Under the pieces are notes generated by a model. That model saw only the letters and a list, made by a program, of their open reading frames with translations. It was not told the DNA's origin and searched no databases. From positions 130,804 through 194,803 of the forward strand of contig JAACQG010000005.1 of NCBI GenBank assembly GCA_009995045.1: a stretch of 64,000 nt of DNA, written 5' to 3'. Origin of the DNA: Alphaproteobacteria bacterium (GTDB taxonomy: Bacteria; Pseudomonadota; Alphaproteobacteria; Micavibrionales; Micavibrionaceae). How positions within the stretch are numbered: position 1 is the first letter of the stretch; each line of letters opens with the position of its first letter. The translations under genes were made by a program, and so were the position numbers. Shown piece by piece: positions 8,263 through 17,571 of the stretch.

Positions 8263-9608
8263 TGAGCGCAGACAATTCAAATCAGGACAATGACCATAGC
8301 GATGATGAAACAGATGGTCTTGCGTCGCGGGATGTTGCGATCGGGCTTTTATCGTTTGTATTGGATAAGCAACAGGCATTGGATCATGTTCTCGAGGCAC
8401 ATGAGGGTTTTCATGCATTGGATACGAAAAACAAAGCATTTGTACGTATGATGGTGTCGACCATTTTACGCAGGCTTGGGCAGATTGATGATTTGATCGC
8501 GCAGGTTGAAGACCGTCAAACGACGAAGACTCCGTTTTTGCAAAATATACTCCGTTTGGGTGTGGTGCAGATTATGTTTATGGCTGTTGCCGATCATGCG
8601 GCGGTTGATACGGCTGTACGTTTGTGTGAGGTGCATGGGCATACGCGACAAAAAGGCTTCGTGAATGCAGTATTACGTAATATTACGCGTAGCGGCCCTG
8701 CGTTACTTGCGAAGCAAGATGAAGTGCGTTTGAACACACCGGAATGGTTGTTAAAGACATGGATCGATGATTACGGATTTGGCGTGGCGGCAGAGATTGC
8801 GCGTGCGAATTTGAACCCTGCGCCGCTGGATATTACGATTAAAAATGAAAAAGATCGCAATCATTATGCATCATTGTTTAAAGCAACCGAGCTTTTGACG
8901 GGGACATTGCGTAAAAGCACAGGTGGGCGCGTACAGGAATTTGAGGGATTTGATGAGGGTGCGTGGTGGGTGCAGGACGCATCTGCGGCGATACCGGCGC
9001 AATTATTTGGTGATATTAACGGACAGGTTGTTGTGGATTTATGCGCGGCTCCAGGCGGCAAAAGCGTACAGCTTGCGTCGCGTGGGGCTGATGTTGTGGC
9101 GCTTGATCGTTCAGCTAAGCGTTTAAAGCGGGTTGAAGAAAACGCGGCGCGTTTGGGGTTTTCAGAGAAAATTGAGATTCATGTGGCGGACGCGTCGGCG
9201 TGGAAGCCACCCGGGAAGCTTCAGTATATATTGCTTGATGCGCCTTGTAGCGCAACGGGTACGGTTCGGCGTCATCCTGATGTTATGCATCTTAAGCGTG
9301 AGCAAGATGTGATGCGGCTGGCGGATACACAGGCGAGGATCCTCGCCAATGCGTTCGAAATATTGGCTGTCGGTGGTGTCTTGGTTTTCTGTACGTGTTC
9401 TTTGCAAAAAGATGAGGGTGAGAGACGTATTGAGGCGTTTTTAAGCGCAGAGCCGAATGCGCAGCGCTTGCCGATTACGCGCGAAGATTTGAACGGCTAT
9501 GATGAGAGTATTAATGACGATGGTGATATAAGGATATTGCCGCATCATCAATCCGCGATTGGGGGGATGGATGGGTTTTTCATCTCACGCCTGACGAAAG
9601 TTGCTTGA
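8262..9608 (+). CDS. rsmB: 16S rRNA m5C967 methyltransferase family (NOL1/NOP2/Sun with NusB domain)
   Basis: A 448-residue SAM-dependent RNA cytosine-5 methyltransferase. Residues about 20-150 form an NusB-like helical domain, followed by the Rossmann methyltransferase domain. SAM-binding CAAPGGKSVQLA, the catalytic-loop DAPCSATGTVRRHPD and the second-cysteine motif FCTCSLQKDEGE are all intact. The NusB-plus-methyltransferase layout is that of RsmB. The N-terminal 25 residues are acidic and unlike the family core. It overlaps the chorismate mutase gene by one base. Confidence 0.93.
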   Translation: MSADNSNQDNDHSDDETDGLASRDVAIGLLSFVLDKQQALDHVLEAHEGFHALDTKNKAFVRMMVSTILRRLGQIDDLIAQVEDRQTTKTPFLQNILRLGVVQIMFMAVADHAAVDTAVRLCEVHGHTRQKGFVNAVLRNITRSGPALLAKQDEVRLNTPEWLLKTWIDDYGFGVAAEIARANLNPAPLDITIKNEKDRNHYASLFKATELLTGTLRKSTGGRVQEFEGFDEGAWWVQDASAAIPAQLFGDINGQVVVDLCAAPGGKSVQLASRGADVVALDRSAKRLKRVEENAARLGFSEKIEIHVADASAWKPPGKLQYILLDAPCSATGTVRRHPDVMHLKREQDVMRLADTQARILANAFEILAVGGVLVFCTCSLQKDEGERRIEAFLSAEPNAQRLPITREDLNGYDESINDDGDIRILPHHQSAIGGMDGFFISRLTKVA

Positions 9609-9792
9609 TGCATTTTAAAAACGCGTTGTTAAAAAGTTTCGCTCATCCTTAGAGAAATATGTGTTCTGTAAGATTATTGCGTTTATTGTATCGCAAAGAC
9701 TTTCTCGGTTTTATGGTATTTTGTGGATAGATTTATATTAGCGTTTTTGATACCATCGTATTGTTAACAACACTTTTGAGCCGCTTTACATT

Positions 9793-10452
9793 ATGTCACA
9801 ACAATCTACGCGCATTTCGCCTTCTATTTTATCAGCTGATTTCTCTACACTTGGTGAGGAAGTTAAGGCTATTGATGCGGCGGGCGCAGATTATATCCAT
9901 ATTGATGTGATGGACGGGCATTTCGTTCCGAATTTGACGTTTGGTGCGCCTGTTGTTAAGCATTTGCGCCGTTGGACAGATAAACCATTTGATGTGCATT
10001 TGATGATTGCTCCGGTTGATCCTTTGATTGATGATTTTGTTGCTGCGGGCGCGGATATTATTACCGCTCATGTCGAAGCCGGGCCACATTTACATCGTAC
10101 GCTTCAGGCGATTAAAGCGCATGGCGTTAAAGCAGGGGTGTCGCTCAATCCGCATACTCCTATTGAGAGCATTCAGCATGTCATGGATATGGTTGATTTG
10201 ATTTTAATCATGACGGTTAATCCGGGGTTTGGCGGACAAAGCTTTATTCCCGTTCTTGATAAGATTGAAGCCGCGCGCAAATTGATTGATCAGACAGGAC
10301 GTGTGATTGATTTGGAGATTGATGGCGGCGTTAATCCCGAAACAGCCAAGCAATGTATTGCAGCGGGCGCGGATGTTTTGGTGGCGGGGACTGCTGTTTT
10401 TAAAGATGGTCCGTCGGGATATGCGTCTAATATTGCGGCTTTGAGGTCTTAA
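9793..10452 (+). CDS. rpe: Ribulose-phosphate 3-epimerase
   Basis: A 219-residue TIM-barrel enzyme interconverting ribulose-5-phosphate and xylulose-5-phosphate in the pentose phosphate pathway. Signature segments are [21 protein letters not shown], the DVHLM strand, [10 protein letters not shown] and EIDGGVN, which provide the metal-binding His/Asp residues. Length is normal. A 184-bp spacer separates it from rsmB and probably holds its promoter. Confidence 0.96.
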   Translation: MSQQSTRISPSILSADFSTLGEEVKAIDAAGADYIHIDVMDGHFVPNLTFGAPVVKHLRRWTDKPFDVHLMIAPVDPLIDDFVAAGADIITAHVEAGPHLHRTLQAIKAHGVKAGVSLNPHTPIESIQHVMDMVDLILIMTVNPGFGGQSFIPVLDKIEAARKLIDQTGRVIDLEIDGGVNPETAKQCIAAGADVLVAGTAVFKDGPSGYASNIAALRS

Positions 10453-10526
10453 AGCGGTTCTTTTTGAGGGGTGTGCACGATTTCACAGTGTGCATGATTA
10501 TTTTTTAAGTTGGGGTTTTTGAAAAC

Positions 10527-12167
10527 GTGGTTTCCATGGGTTTAAACACTATTGTCGATAAATTATCTGCGATCTTGCCGATCTTTGGTGAGCGTATTGA
10601 GGTGCCTGATCGTTTGGCGGTGCGTCCGGTTGATGCTTGGTCTGGTGATGCACGTGTTGGCGCGCTCTTGTTTGATGGTGTCTTCACAAAGGCGGGTGAG
10701 CATCTTGCGCTTGAGGGTATGGGATGGGAGCCGCATGGCGTTGATGAGAGTTGGGTCGGGCATATTCATGGATTTAGCTGGCTTCGTGATTTGCGCGCAT
10801 TCGCGAATGAGGGCGGATTGGCACGCGGTCAATCATCGGCGATCGCATGGATGATGATTATGGCGTGGATTGAACGTTATGATGATGTCCGTGCCACGCG
10901 TAGTTTATTTTATCGCGCGGATATTGCGGGTGAGCGTTTATCGATGTGGGTATCGATGTTTGAATTTTTCTCGCCAGAGCGTTTTGAAGCGGCGGGAGAT
11001 GATGAATTTCATGACGCATTTTTTGAAAGCGTTATTCGCCACGGGCAACATCTTGCGCGGGCTGTCCCTGCGCGTTTGAGCACGCAATTATATGGGCTGG
11101 AGGCTCTGAAGGCGGCTAAAGGTTTGCTTTATGCCGGTTTGGCGATTGAAGGCTGTGAGGATTGGCGAGATCAGGCTTTGTCACGCTTACAATTAGAGAT
11201 CAATGCCCAGATTTTAAGCGACGGGGCGCATGTTTCGCGCAACCCTGAACGTTTGTTGTTGTCGCTTCAGATATTGCTTGATGTGCGCGGCGCGCTTGCT
11301 AGCGCGGGCAAGCGTTTACCGGAATTTATTCAACACGCGATTGATCGTATTGGGCCGGCTGTTCGGTTTTATCGGTATAATGATCGTGGGTTTGGTTTGT
11401 TTCATGGCGGGCAAAGATGCGCGACGGCCTTTATTGACAGTATTTTGGCGCAAACCGGTGTGCGCGGGAAGGCATTAGAAAGCCTTCCATGTGCTGGGTT
11501 CGAGCGGGTTGCGCTGGGGCGGGCATTGTTTGTATTTGATTGTGGGAAAGTGCCCAATGCGCCTTATCATGATTGCGTGAATGCGTCCCCCTTAGCGTTT
11601 GAGATGAATTATGCGAAGCATCGCATTTTTGTGAATTGCGGGTCGCATCCCAATGATGCCGATTGGCGCAGCGCATTAAGCGGTATTGCGGCGCATAATT
11701 GTTTGTCTTTGGATGGGCAAGAGCCGAGTGGTTCTTATGCTGTACGTTCTTCACGTGAAGATAATAAACAGGCTTGTTTATTGGAGGCTGTGCATGATGG
11801 ATATATGGCTTCGCATGGTGTCATGCATTCGCGGCGTGTTTATATATGCAATGACGGGAATGATATCCGCGGCGAGGATGTGTTGGAATCACACGCATCC
11901 ATGCGCAATGATATCGATGTTTCTATTCGTTTCCATCTTCACCCTGCTGTGACTGTTTCATTGATTAATAATGGGCAGGAGGCATTGATACGTTTACCTG
12001 GTGGTGTTGGGTGGCGATTTAAATTTCATGGTGGTATTCTGTCACTAGAAGATAGCGTTTACATGGGCGAGGGTGCACAAGCGAGAAAGTCAAAACAATT
12101 GGTTATAATTGGACAAGTCTCTGATATTTATAATCAATTCAAGTGGTGTATGCGTAAGGAAGGGTAG
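10527..12167 (+). CDS. Heparinase II/III-like protein
   Basis: A 546-residue protein of the heparinase II/III-like group found in Alphaproteobacteria next to rsmB, rpe or purH. An alpha/alpha-toroid-like N-terminal half (Trp-rich 'WVGHIHGFSWLRDL', 'LYGLEALKAAKGLLYAG') is followed by a beta-rich C-terminal half with 'AAHNCLSLDGQEPSG' and 'HDGYMASHGVMHSRRVYI', matching the lyase catalytic/His region. It has no signal peptide, so an extracellular polysaccharide lyase role is doubtful; the true substrate is unknown. The start is uncertain: GTG at 10527 or ATG at 10536, neither with a strong Shine-Dalgarno sequence. Confidence 0.85.
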   Translation: MVSMGLNTIVDKLSAILPIFGERIEVPDRLAVRPVDAWSGDARVGALLFDGVFTKAGEHLALEGMGWEPHGVDESWVGHIHGFSWLRDLRAFANEGGLARGQSSAIAWMMIMAWIERYDDVRATRSLFYRADIAGERLSMWVSMFEFFSPERFEAAGDDEFHDAFFESVIRHGQHLARAVPARLSTQLYGLEALKAAKGLLYAGLAIEGCEDWRDQALSRLQLEINAQILSDGAHVSRNPERLLLSLQILLDVRGALASAGKRLPEFIQHAIDRIGPAVRFYRYNDRGFGLFHGGQRCATAFIDSILAQTGVRGKALESLPCAGFERVALGRALFVFDCGKVPNAPYHDCVNASPLAFEMNYAKHRIFVNCGSHPNDADWRSALSGIAAHNCLSLDGQEPSGSYAVRSSREDNKQACLLEAVHDGYMASHGVMHSRRVYICNDGNDIRGEDVLESHASMRNDIDVSIRFHLHPAVTVSLINNGQEALIRLPGGVGWRFKFHGGILSLEDSVYMGEGAQARKSKQLVIIGQVSDIYNQFKWCMRKEG

Positions 12168-12187
12168 CCGAAAGTTAGGCGAAGGAT

Positions 12188-13093
12188 ATGGCCGAGAAAC
12201 ATGACAAAGAATTGTTATCGCGCATTGAAAGCCTGTTGACGGTCTATCGACGGTTCGTAGAAGATGGTGAAGGTACACCACAGGAAGAGAGCCTTGTTTA
12301 TGGTCTTCGTGGTCTTGTGAATGTTGCCAACATGATCTTGCGCAATAAGATTATGTTCACCATGGAGCCATGGCATGCCATCGGTCCGAAGCCATCATTA
12401 AGCCGCGCGGGCGAGATGTTGTTGCGGTTAAAAGACTATCAAAACGAACCGATGCCGCCCTATCCTTTTATCATGGCATTTTATAGCAATGGCTTTGTGC
12501 CTCAATTGGACACTATTTTGGTGCTTGCCGCGCTTCGGCGTGTGGAAATGGATGATCGGTTCCGTCAGGTTTCCATTAATATTTCGGCAAAATCGTTGCG
12601 TGATGCTGATTTTGTAAAAGTTGTACTAGGACGGCTTGAGGAGATGGAGCTTTTATACCATCCAGAGCATAAGATTATTTTCGAAATTCATGAAAGCAGT
12701 GTCGAGTTAGCGATGAGCCGAAAGGTGCTGGAATTGTTTCGCTCCGTTGGTGTGGGGTTTGCGATTGATGATGTTGGGATGTCCATGGATGATGTTATGC
12801 GCTTATCAGAGTTTGAGGGTATAGCGGATTATATCAAAATTGATCGCCATTGTGTGTTGGGCATGCCAGAAGATCCGAATAACCTTGTTAATGTGATGTC
12901 GTTTATACGTACCATGCTGCCTGAAACGGTGGTGATTGCGGAGGGGGTCCAATCGGCGGAGCATGCGCAAACGATTATGCGCGACCACCCTGATATTGAT
13001 TACGTGCAGGGCTTATATCTGCCGACGAGTCGCCGGAGTTTCCAGACTGACTTTTATAATGCAGGACTGGGGTATAAGCAAGGTATCGCTTAA
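12188..13093 (+). CDS. EAL-domain protein with a variant EML motif
   Basis: A 301-residue protein with an EAL (cyclic-di-GMP phosphodiesterase) domain from about residue 75 on. The signature motif reads EML (in AGEMLLRLKD) but keeps the glutamate. The other metal and substrate residues are recognisable: NISAKSL, FEIHESS, the Asp pair in AIDDVG, YIKIDR, VIAEGVQ and YVQGLYLP. Loop 6, normally DDFGTG, is DDVGMS. It may therefore be active or a weakened binding protein. The first 75 residues show no known domain and no membrane segment. It follows the heparinase-like gene by 20 bp. Confidence 0.85.
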   Translation: MAEKHDKELLSRIESLLTVYRRFVEDGEGTPQEESLVYGLRGLVNVANMILRNKIMFTMEPWHAIGPKPSLSRAGEMLLRLKDYQNEPMPPYPFIMAFYSNGFVPQLDTILVLAALRRVEMDDRFRQVSINISAKSLRDADFVKVVLGRLEEMELLYHPEHKIIFEIHESSVELAMSRKVLELFRSVGVGFAIDDVGMSMDDVMRLSEFEGIADYIKIDRHCVLGMPEDPNNLVNVMSFIRTMLPETVVIAEGVQSAEHAQTIMRDHPDIDYVQGLYLPTSRRSFQTDFYNAGLGYKQGIA

Positions 13094-13166
13094 TTTGTTC
13101 TTTATTTGTTCTTATTGATCTGCCATAGTGATTCTTGAAATTAAGAGGTTGGTTCAAGGGGCTGTT

Positions 13167-14606
13167 ATGGCGAAAGCAAAAAAATCATATCATTGTAATG
13201 CATGCGGCGCAGTCAGCCCCCGATGGTCTGGGCAATGCGATTCTTGCCATGAGTGGAATTGTATCACTGAAGAGGTTATTGAGGCGGCAGTTCCTAAAGG
13301 GATGAATGGCACGAAGAAGGGGCGTAAATTAAGTTTTGCGGCCTTGGGTGATAAGAGCCAGACGGAATATAAGCGATATAAAAGTGGGATTGAGGAATTT
13401 GATCGTGTTTTGGGTGGTGGCTTGGTGCCGGGGTCGGCGACATTGATTGGCGGTGACCCGGGGATTGGTAAATCAACAATATTATTGCAGAGTGTATGTG
13501 CGTTGGCGCAGTCAGGGGTGCGATGTTTGTACGTGTCTGGTGAGGAGGCGGTTGATCAGGTGCGCATGCGTGCGCGGAGATTGGAATTGTTGGATGCGCC
13601 GCTTGAACTTGTTAGTGCGACGAATGTACGTGATATATTATCCAGTGTCGAGGGAGGCGGAGAGAAGCCTGTTGAGGTTATGGTTATCGATTCGATACAG
13701 ACGATGTTCATCGATAATATTGATTCTGCACCTGGAACAGTGACACAGGTGCGTACATGTGCGCAGGAGATTACGCGCCATGCGAAGGCACGCAATATGG
13801 CTGTTATCTTTGTGGGACATGTGACCAAAGATGGCCAAATCGCAGGGCCGCGTGTCTTGGAGCATTTGGTTGATAGTGTTCTGCATTTTGAAGGTGACCG
13901 CAGTCATCATTTTCGTATCTTGCGCGGCGTTAAGAACAGATTTGGCCCGACAGATGAGATTGGTGTGTTTGAAATGGCGGGGCATGGCCTTGTTCAGGTA
14001 GAGAATCCATCAGCATTATTTTTATCACAGCGTGCGGAAAACGTTGCGGGAAGCGCAGTTTTAGCAGCGCTGGAGGGGACGCGTCCAATGTTGGTCGAGG
14101 TTCAGGCTTTGGTTGCGCCGAGTGCGATGGCAAGTCCGCGCCGCTCCGTTATTGGATGGGATCCCAACCGATTGGCGATGATTGTGGCCGTGTTGGAAAC
14201 GCGATGCGGGGTGCAATTGTCGGGCTGTGATATATTTTTGAACATAGCGGGCGGGATCAAGATTAATGAACCTGCGGCGGATTTGGCCGTTGCGGCGGCC
14301 TTGATGAGCGCGTTATCGGGGACTCCTCTCCCTATGGAGAGTATTTTCTTTGGTGAAATTGGGTTGTCGGGAGAGATTAGACAAGTTGCGCAGGCAGATT
14401 TGCGTATCAAAGAAGCGAGCAAGCTTGGTTTTAAAGAAGCGGTGATCCCCAAGGCGAAAAAGCCGATTGGACGGGCGGCAGAAAAGTCGGTTGCGAAAGG
14501 GTTTGTTTTGCATCCGCTTGAGCATGTGCAAAATCTTAGTGATCTTTATATGACCAAGCAGGTGAACAGCAGTTATCACGATGCAGGACAAGTGCGCGCG
14601 GTTTAG
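13167..14606 (+). CDS. radA: DNA repair ATPase RadA
   Basis: A 479-residue RecA-like branch-migration helicase acting in recombinational repair. An N-terminal zinc finger (CNAC and CDSC pairs, residues about 9-29) is followed by Walker A GGDPGIGKST, the RadA-specific KNRFG motif, and a C-terminal Lon-protease-like domain. An in-frame upstream start at 13128 would add 13 residues, but the ATG at 13167 has an AAGGGG Shine-Dalgarno sequence just upstream and starts the protein where RadA homologues normally begin. cvpA follows after 45 bp. Confidence 0.95.
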   Translation: MAKAKKSYHCNACGAVSPRWSGQCDSCHEWNCITEEVIEAAVPKGMNGTKKGRKLSFAALGDKSQTEYKRYKSGIEEFDRVLGGGLVPGSATLIGGDPGIGKSTILLQSVCALAQSGVRCLYVSGEEAVDQVRMRARRLELLDAPLELVSATNVRDILSSVEGGGEKPVEVMVIDSIQTMFIDNIDSAPGTVTQVRTCAQEITRHAKARNMAVIFVGHVTKDGQIAGPRVLEHLVDSVLHFEGDRSHHFRILRGVKNRFGPTDEIGVFEMAGHGLVQVENPSALFLSQRAENVAGSAVLAALEGTRPMLVEVQALVAPSAMASPRRSVIGWDPNRLAMIVAVLETRCGVQLSGCDIFLNIAGGIKINEPAADLAVAAALMSALSGTPLPMESIFFGEIGLSGEIRQVAQADLRIKEASKLGFKEAVIPKAKKPIGRAAEKSVAKGFVLHPLEHVQNLSDLYMTKQVNSSYHDAGQVRAV

Positions 14607-14651
14607 CGGTTTTGGCTTGCTTTTTCAGGTGGTTTTCACATATAAAACTCT

Positions 14652-15383
14652 ATGATTATTGATATCCTTGTTCTCATCATTCTTTTGATTTCTGCGGGAA
14701 TTGCGTTTATGCGTGGTTTCATTCGTGAGGTTCTTACCATTACCGGCGTTGTCGGCGGTATGGCGGCAGCGTATTTTTGGGCGCCGATGCTTAAACCACA
14801 TATGCGCGGATGGTTTGGTGTGGAAGAGGGCGTGGAGCCGGAGCATTTATTCGGCGTTGTGCCCTATGACACTTTGGCGGATGTTTTATCCTATGGCTTG
14901 ATCTTTATCATCGTGGTTGCGATTTTGTCCTTCGTTAGCCATTCTTTGGCTGAATTTGCCCGCCGTATCGGCCTTGGCGCGGTTGATCGCAGCCTTGGGT
15001 TTTTGTTTGGTTTGGTGCGCGGCATTGTCTTGTTGGGTTTGATATATCTTCTTCCTTACACCTTTTTTGATAAAGAAAAGCGTGATGAGTTTATGGTTGA
15101 TAGCAAATCGCAGGTTTATCTTGAAAAGGTATCTGCGGCTATGGCTTCCTATCTCCCCGAAGGTGTTGAAGAAAAAGCAGAAGAGGCCATGAAGCAGGGC
15201 GAGAGCGCCATGGACACGCGTAAAAAGTTACAGGACATTAAGCTTTTGAAACGTGATGATGCGCCAGCGGATTCTCAAGAGGATTTGACAAATCAAAATG
15301 ATAACCCAAATGGGTATAGTGATGAATTTCGTGATGAAATGGATGAGCTTATCAATAAGAAATCAGGCATTGAAAACGAATAA
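14652..15383 (+). CDS. cvpA: CvpA family membrane protein
   Basis: A 243-residue inner-membrane protein of the CvpA (colicin V production) family, often linked to purF and implicated in envelope homeostasis. Four hydrophobic segments fall at about residues 3-20, 25-45, 75-98 and 110-140, with the conserved 'AFMRGFIREVLTI' and 'GAVDRSLGFLFGLVRG' motifs. The C-terminal 90 residues are hydrophilic and acidic, probably a cytoplasmic tail. It precedes purF by 30 bp, the classical cvpA-purF arrangement. Confidence 0.92.
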   Translation: MIIDILVLIILLISAGIAFMRGFIREVLTITGVVGGMAAAYFWAPMLKPHMRGWFGVEEGVEPEHLFGVVPYDTLADVLSYGLIFIIVVAILSFVSHSLAEFARRIGLGAVDRSLGFLFGLVRGIVLLGLIYLLPYTFFDKEKRDEFMVDSKSQVYLEKVSAAMASYLPEGVEEKAEEAMKQGESAMDTRKKLQDIKLLKRDDAPADSQEDLTNQNDNPNGYSDEFRDEMDELINKKSGIENE

Positions 15384-15413
15384 CTGTTTAGCGACTGAAA
15401 GCGAATAAAAATT

Positions 15414-16925
15414 ATGTGCGGTATTGTTGGAATTTTTGGAACATCCCCGGTTAATCAAGCGCTGTATGATGCGTTGATCGTTTTACAGCATCGCGGACAG
15501 GATGCCGCGGGTATTGTAACGGAGCAGGATGGTAAATTTTTTTTGCGTAAATCCAATGGCTTGGTCAGTGATGTTTTTAACACGCACCACATGATGAATT
15601 TGCCGGGTAACGTTGGTATCGGTCATGTTCGCTATCCAACAGCAGGCTCATCTAGTAGCGCCGAAGCGCAGCCGATGTATGTGAATTCTCCATATGGGAT
15701 TGTCCTTGGGCATAATGGTAATTTGACCAATCAAGAAGAATTGACGCGCCAATTGTTTGAAGCGGATCATCGCCACTTGAATACATCGTCTGATTCTGAA
15801 GTTCTTTTGAATATTTTGGCGCATGAGCTGCAATCGAAAGACAAATTAAAGATTAACCAAGATGACATTTTCCTTGCCGTTGAAAATTTGCATAAACGTT
15901 GTCGCGGTGCTTACGCTGTGCTTGCGTTGATTTCCGGTTTTGGGATGGTCGCATTTCGCGACCCCAACGGAATTCGCCCGCTTGTTTACGGACAGCGTAA
16001 AGTTGGTGACGCGATTGAATATATGGTGGCATCGGAAAGTGTTGCGCTTGATGCGCTTGGCTTTGACTTTATTCGTGACCTTGAGCCGGGTGAGGTTTTG
16101 TATGTTGATGCGAAGGGGCAATTGCATACGCATGTTCCCGCGGTCACACAAGATCATACGCCGTGTATTTTCGAATATGTGTATTTCGCACGTCCTGATT
16201 CAATGATTGAAGGCAGTTCGGTGTACCGCTCGCGTGTACGTATGGGTGAGTATTTGGCGGATAAAATTAAACGTGAGCGTCCAGATCACGATATCGACGT
16301 GGTTATTCCTATTCCCGAGAGCAGCCGCACAAGCGCGATGGAATTGGCGCAGCATTTGGGTGTGAAGTTCCGTGAAGGGTTTGTAAAGAACCGTTATATC
16401 GGGCGTACGTTTATCATGCCGGGGCAAGATCAGCGTAAGAAATCAGTGCGTCAAAAGCTAAACCCGATTGGATTAGAGTTTCAGGGCAAGAATGTTTTGT
16501 TGGTGGATGATTCAATCGTCCGCGGTACGACATCAAAACAAATTATTGATATGGCACGCGAAGCAGGCGCGAAGAAGGTGTATTTTGCATCTGCATCACC
16601 GGCTATACGTTATCCGAATGTCTATGGCATTGATATGCCCGTGAAATCGGAATTGGCGGCGCATGGTCGCACCGATGATGAAGTTTGCGCCGATATTGGC
16701 GCGGATTGGCTTGTCTATCAGGATCTTGAGGCGCTTATTCAGGCGGTTATTCCAACGGATCGTCCCAATGCGGGACGTCGATTTGATTGCTCTGTATTTG
16801 ACGGGAAATATATCACGGATGATGTCGATGATGCTTATTTCGAGCAACTTCAGCAGGCGCGCAGTGATAATGCCAAGAAACGGGTTTCTGAATCATCGGA
16901 GCTGGTTGATGTTGGCGGGTTTTAA
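15414..16925 (+). CDS. purF: Amidophosphoribosyltransferase
   Basis: The 503-residue first enzyme of purine synthesis, transferring glutamine amide nitrogen to PRPP. It starts MCGIVGIFG, so Cys2 becomes the N-terminal nucleophile of the glutaminase domain directly, without a propeptide. The glutaminase half shows '[11 protein letters not shown]', and the phosphoribosyltransferase half has the PRPP loop [15 protein letters not shown] near residue 365. Length is normal. The Shine-Dalgarno sequence is weak. Confidence 0.97.
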   Translation: MCGIVGIFGTSPVNQALYDALIVLQHRGQDAAGIVTEQDGKFFLRKSNGLVSDVFNTHHMMNLPGNVGIGHVRYPTAGSSSSAEAQPMYVNSPYGIVLGHNGNLTNQEELTRQLFEADHRHLNTSSDSEVLLNILAHELQSKDKLKINQDDIFLAVENLHKRCRGAYAVLALISGFGMVAFRDPNGIRPLVYGQRKVGDAIEYMVASESVALDALGFDFIRDLEPGEVLYVDAKGQLHTHVPAVTQDHTPCIFEYVYFARPDSMIEGSSVYRSRVRMGEYLADKIKRERPDHDIDVVIPIPESSRTSAMELAQHLGVKFREGFVKNRYIGRTFIMPGQDQRKKSVRQKLNPIGLEFQGKNVLLVDDSIVRGTTSKQIIDMAREAGAKKVYFASASPAIRYPNVYGIDMPVKSELAAHGRTDDEVCADIGADWLVYQDLEALIQAVIPTDRPNAGRRFDCSVFDGKYITDDVDDAYFEQLQQARSDNAKKRVSESSELVDVGGF

Positions 16926-16999
16926 CGTTTCTCAAATTTGAAATATTCTTTAAAAACAGTCATACTTATATATTCGATATATTTGTTTGAGGGGTTTTT

Positions 17000-17569
17000 A
17001 TGCTTAATAAACAGGACTTAAAGCAGCATTTTCTTGGTATTTTTGAGATCGCTATTTTTATGCGGGCGGGCGTGAAACGTTTCGATCCTGATTTTAATAT
17101 GATGTTGAAATCATTTTTATGGCCATTGGTTTTTCTACCATTTGCTGTGGCCACGTCATCTTTGGTTGCGGCGGATCAACAGTTTATGTTTTTATTGCTG
17201 TTCAATTTTGCAAGAATAGCTGTAACATTTTCAATTTCGTTAGCTTTGGTTTTCTTGGTCGCGCAAAAAATTGATCGCAAGCAGTATATTTATCATTACA
17301 TAACGACCAGTAACTGGTTTGAGATCGCCATGTTTATTTTAATGCTGCCGATTTTAGGTGTCTTAAGCTTTGGAGGTGCGCTTGAAAGCATGCAAAGCTA
17401 TATCATCTTCATTACCTGTCTGGGGATTGTTTATAGCGGGTTTATATTGACGCATGCGCTACGAATTCCTTGGGAATTGGCGGCATTAATTGCGATATCT
17501 ATGCTGTTTATTCAAGAGACAGGTTTTGATGTTTTGGAGTTTTTTAAAGATGGAATCCATTCCATTTAG
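17000..17569 (+). CDS. Multi-pass membrane protein, unknown function
   Basis: A 189-residue protein not recognised by family. Hydrophobic segments at about residues 43-63, 65-92, 108-130, 135-155 and 160-175 suggest five membrane helices, with a polar N-terminal 35 residues. A GAGGGG ribosome-binding site precedes the ATG. It sits between purF and the convergent der gene with only 2 bp before the latter's stop codon. Its size and helix packing recall Yip1-like domains, but no motif proves this. Confidence 0.75.
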   Translation: MLNKQDLKQHFLGIFEIAIFMRAGVKRFDPDFNMMLKSFLWPLVFLPFAVATSSLVAADQQFMFLLLFNFARIAVTFSISLALVFLVAQKIDRKQYIYHYITTSNWFEIAMFILMLPILGVLSFGGALESMQSYIIFITCLGIVYSGFILTHALRIPWELAALIAISMLFIQETGFDVLEFFKDGIHSI

Positions 17570-17571
17570 TC

